14,296 bases of DNA from an uncultured Arsenicibacter sp. (GTDB lineage Bacteria; Bacteroidota; Bacteroidia; Cytophagales; Spirosomataceae): assembly GCF_945952095.1 (NCBI RefSeq), contig NZ_CAMFHL010000192.1, positions 1-14,296 of the forward strand. The letters run 5' to 3'. Both the position numbers and the translations under genes were made by a program. Of this stretch, positions 13,531 to 14,296 are shown one piece after another. The notes beneath the pieces were generated by a model, which was not told where the DNA came from, searched no databases, and was given only the letters and a program-made list of their open reading frames with translations. Position 1 is the first letter of the stretch, and each line of letters opens with the position of its first letter.

Positions 13531-14073
13531 TTATTTTTTCTCTGAAACGGCTTTGGAGACAACCGGTACGCAGCCCAGATAACGGGCAGGGGCAAACTCG
13601 TAATGCGTCAGGTTCGTCATGACGTATTCAGATGACATATAGCCACGGATGGTCAGCCCCTTTACCAGCGAATAAAACCCTTTCTGCGCCCCGTCTGCCG
13701 ACGTAGCCAGCTTCGTGACCAGTTCATTCCGTTGAGCCGGCTGGCAGCTGACGAATGGTTTGCCGTAGCTGATCTGCGCCATCTCTTCAACAAGGCCAAT
13801 ACCTTTTTTAAACGAATCCTGTGCTGCCAATTCATAGCAGTCGCTCACCATGCGTTCCACAAACTGATGGATACCCAGCGATTTAGCCCCGGGCGTTTTG
13901 GTTTCAGGGATAATTACCTCGACAAATTCGGCAAGTAATTCGTTCTGGCCCGTTGTGAGCAGTGCCCCGTTTGCGGGCATTGAAACGTTGGACCAGCCAT
14001 TGGCCCAGCCCGGCAGGCTGATGAGGCCACCTGCTGCCACAGCCAGGCTTTTTAATGCAGTACGTCTTTCCAT
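13531..14073 (-). CDS. Gluconate 2-dehydrogenase subunit 3 family protein (Tat-exported)
   Basis: A 180-residue protein, typical length for the family. The N-terminus MERRTALKSLAVAAGG is a twin-arginine (Tat) signal with Arg3-Arg4 and a hydrophobic stretch to about residue 22. The body is helical and matches the Gluconate_2-dh3 family pattern: LLAEFVEVIIPETKTPGAKSLGIHQFVERMV near residues 45-80, and YEFAPARYLGCVP near the end. These small subunits escort GMC-type catalytic subunits through the Tat system and stay in the complex. The GMC gene follows on the same strand. The third, cytochrome subunit of classical complexes is not seen in the window. The only ATG in a sensible position is 14073, since the twin arginines follow immediately. 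Confidence 0.88.
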   Translation of the reverse strand: MERRTALKSLAVAAGGLISLPGWANGWSNVSMPANGALLTTGQNELLAEFVEVIIPETKTPGAKSLGIHQFVERMVSDCYELAAQDSFKKGIGLVEEMAQISYGKPFVSCQPAQRNELVTKLATSADGAQKGFYSLVKGLTIRGYMSSEYVMTNLTHYEFAPARYLGCVPVVSKAVSEKK

Positions 14074-14296
14074 GTAACAGGTAATTCAGGCATCCGGGCC
14101 CGAAAACAAAAAGTAGGTTAATTGCCGTTGTGCGTACCAGATAGACGCATAAACGCAAAGAAAATTACAAAGTCATACGGGAATAGCCAAACAAATGATG
14201 GTATAACTGCCGTTGAGTATTGGTTTTTGTTCAGATTGTACAGAAAAGCAGGTAAGTGCTAACTGGATATTTAGGGTAAACCATAGGATTTAAAGC
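14074..14296. other. Upstream region of the dehydrogenase unit; no gene seen
   Basis: This AT-rich stretch of 223 bases runs to the window edge. It should hold the promoter of the subunit-3 gene, but I found no exact TAnnTTTG word on the - strand; the nearest is TACTTTTTG (14106-14114 region), with one extra spacer base. An 8-bp palindrome cgggcccg lies at 14095-14102. I see no convincing open reading frame or RNA gene. Confidence 0.35.

Overview
The window looks like chromosomal DNA from a Cytophagales-type member of the Bacteroidota (Spirosoma-like). This is inferred from the long secreted glycoside hydrolases, the lipoproteins, the lack of clear Shine-Dalgarno sequences, two exact matches to the Bacteroidota -7 promoter word (TAnnTTTG), and the palindromic 'word' repeats between genes. 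No plasmid, phage, insertion-sequence or CRISPR signal was seen, and no RNA gene.

Left part (1-2640, + strand): the 3' end of a [NiFe]-hydrogenase operon. It holds the C-terminus of the large (catalytic) subunit with its nickel-binding CxxCxxH motif and a removable tail. Next come the matching maturation endopeptidase, an unrecognised 100-residue protein coupled to it by a 10-base overlap, and a 508-residue TPR protein 13 bases further on. The TPR gene overlaps tail to tail by 14 bases with a HAD-family phosphatase gene on the - strand (2627-3334).

Middle part (3437-11483): two secreted sugar-cleaving enzymes on the - strand, a GH106 alpha-L-rhamnosidase-type protein and a GH20 beta-N-acetylhexosaminidase with a C-terminal PA14 domain. 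Between them on the + strand lies a two-gene unit: a right-handed beta-helix lipoprotein followed by a diheme c-type cytochrome lipoprotein (SO2930-like). From memory, these two families recur together across bacteria with no known function. This pair is the best candidate here for an undescribed system.

Right part (11650-14073, - strand): a two-gene unit with a Tat-type gluconate-2-dehydrogenase subunit-3-like protein, then an FAD-dependent GMC oxidoreductase with a Cys motif resembling the [3Fe-4S] site of FAD-dependent glucose dehydrogenases. It ends at a clear stem-plus-T-run terminator. No cytochrome subunit is visible for it.

A second theme is the intergenic DNA. Almost every gap holds its own long inverted repeat (268-324, 3401-3433, 6426-6489, 6511-6548, 7948-8017, 9131-9202, 11500-11517, 11595-11622, 13436-13502). 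The two around 11.5 kb are copies of one element with a compensatory base-pair change. These are most likely multi-copy palindromic intergenic elements, at least one reused as a terminator.

Taken together, the middle and right parts suggest extracytoplasmic carbohydrate hydrolysis and oxidation linked to c-type cytochrome electron transfer. That link is inference from proximity only.
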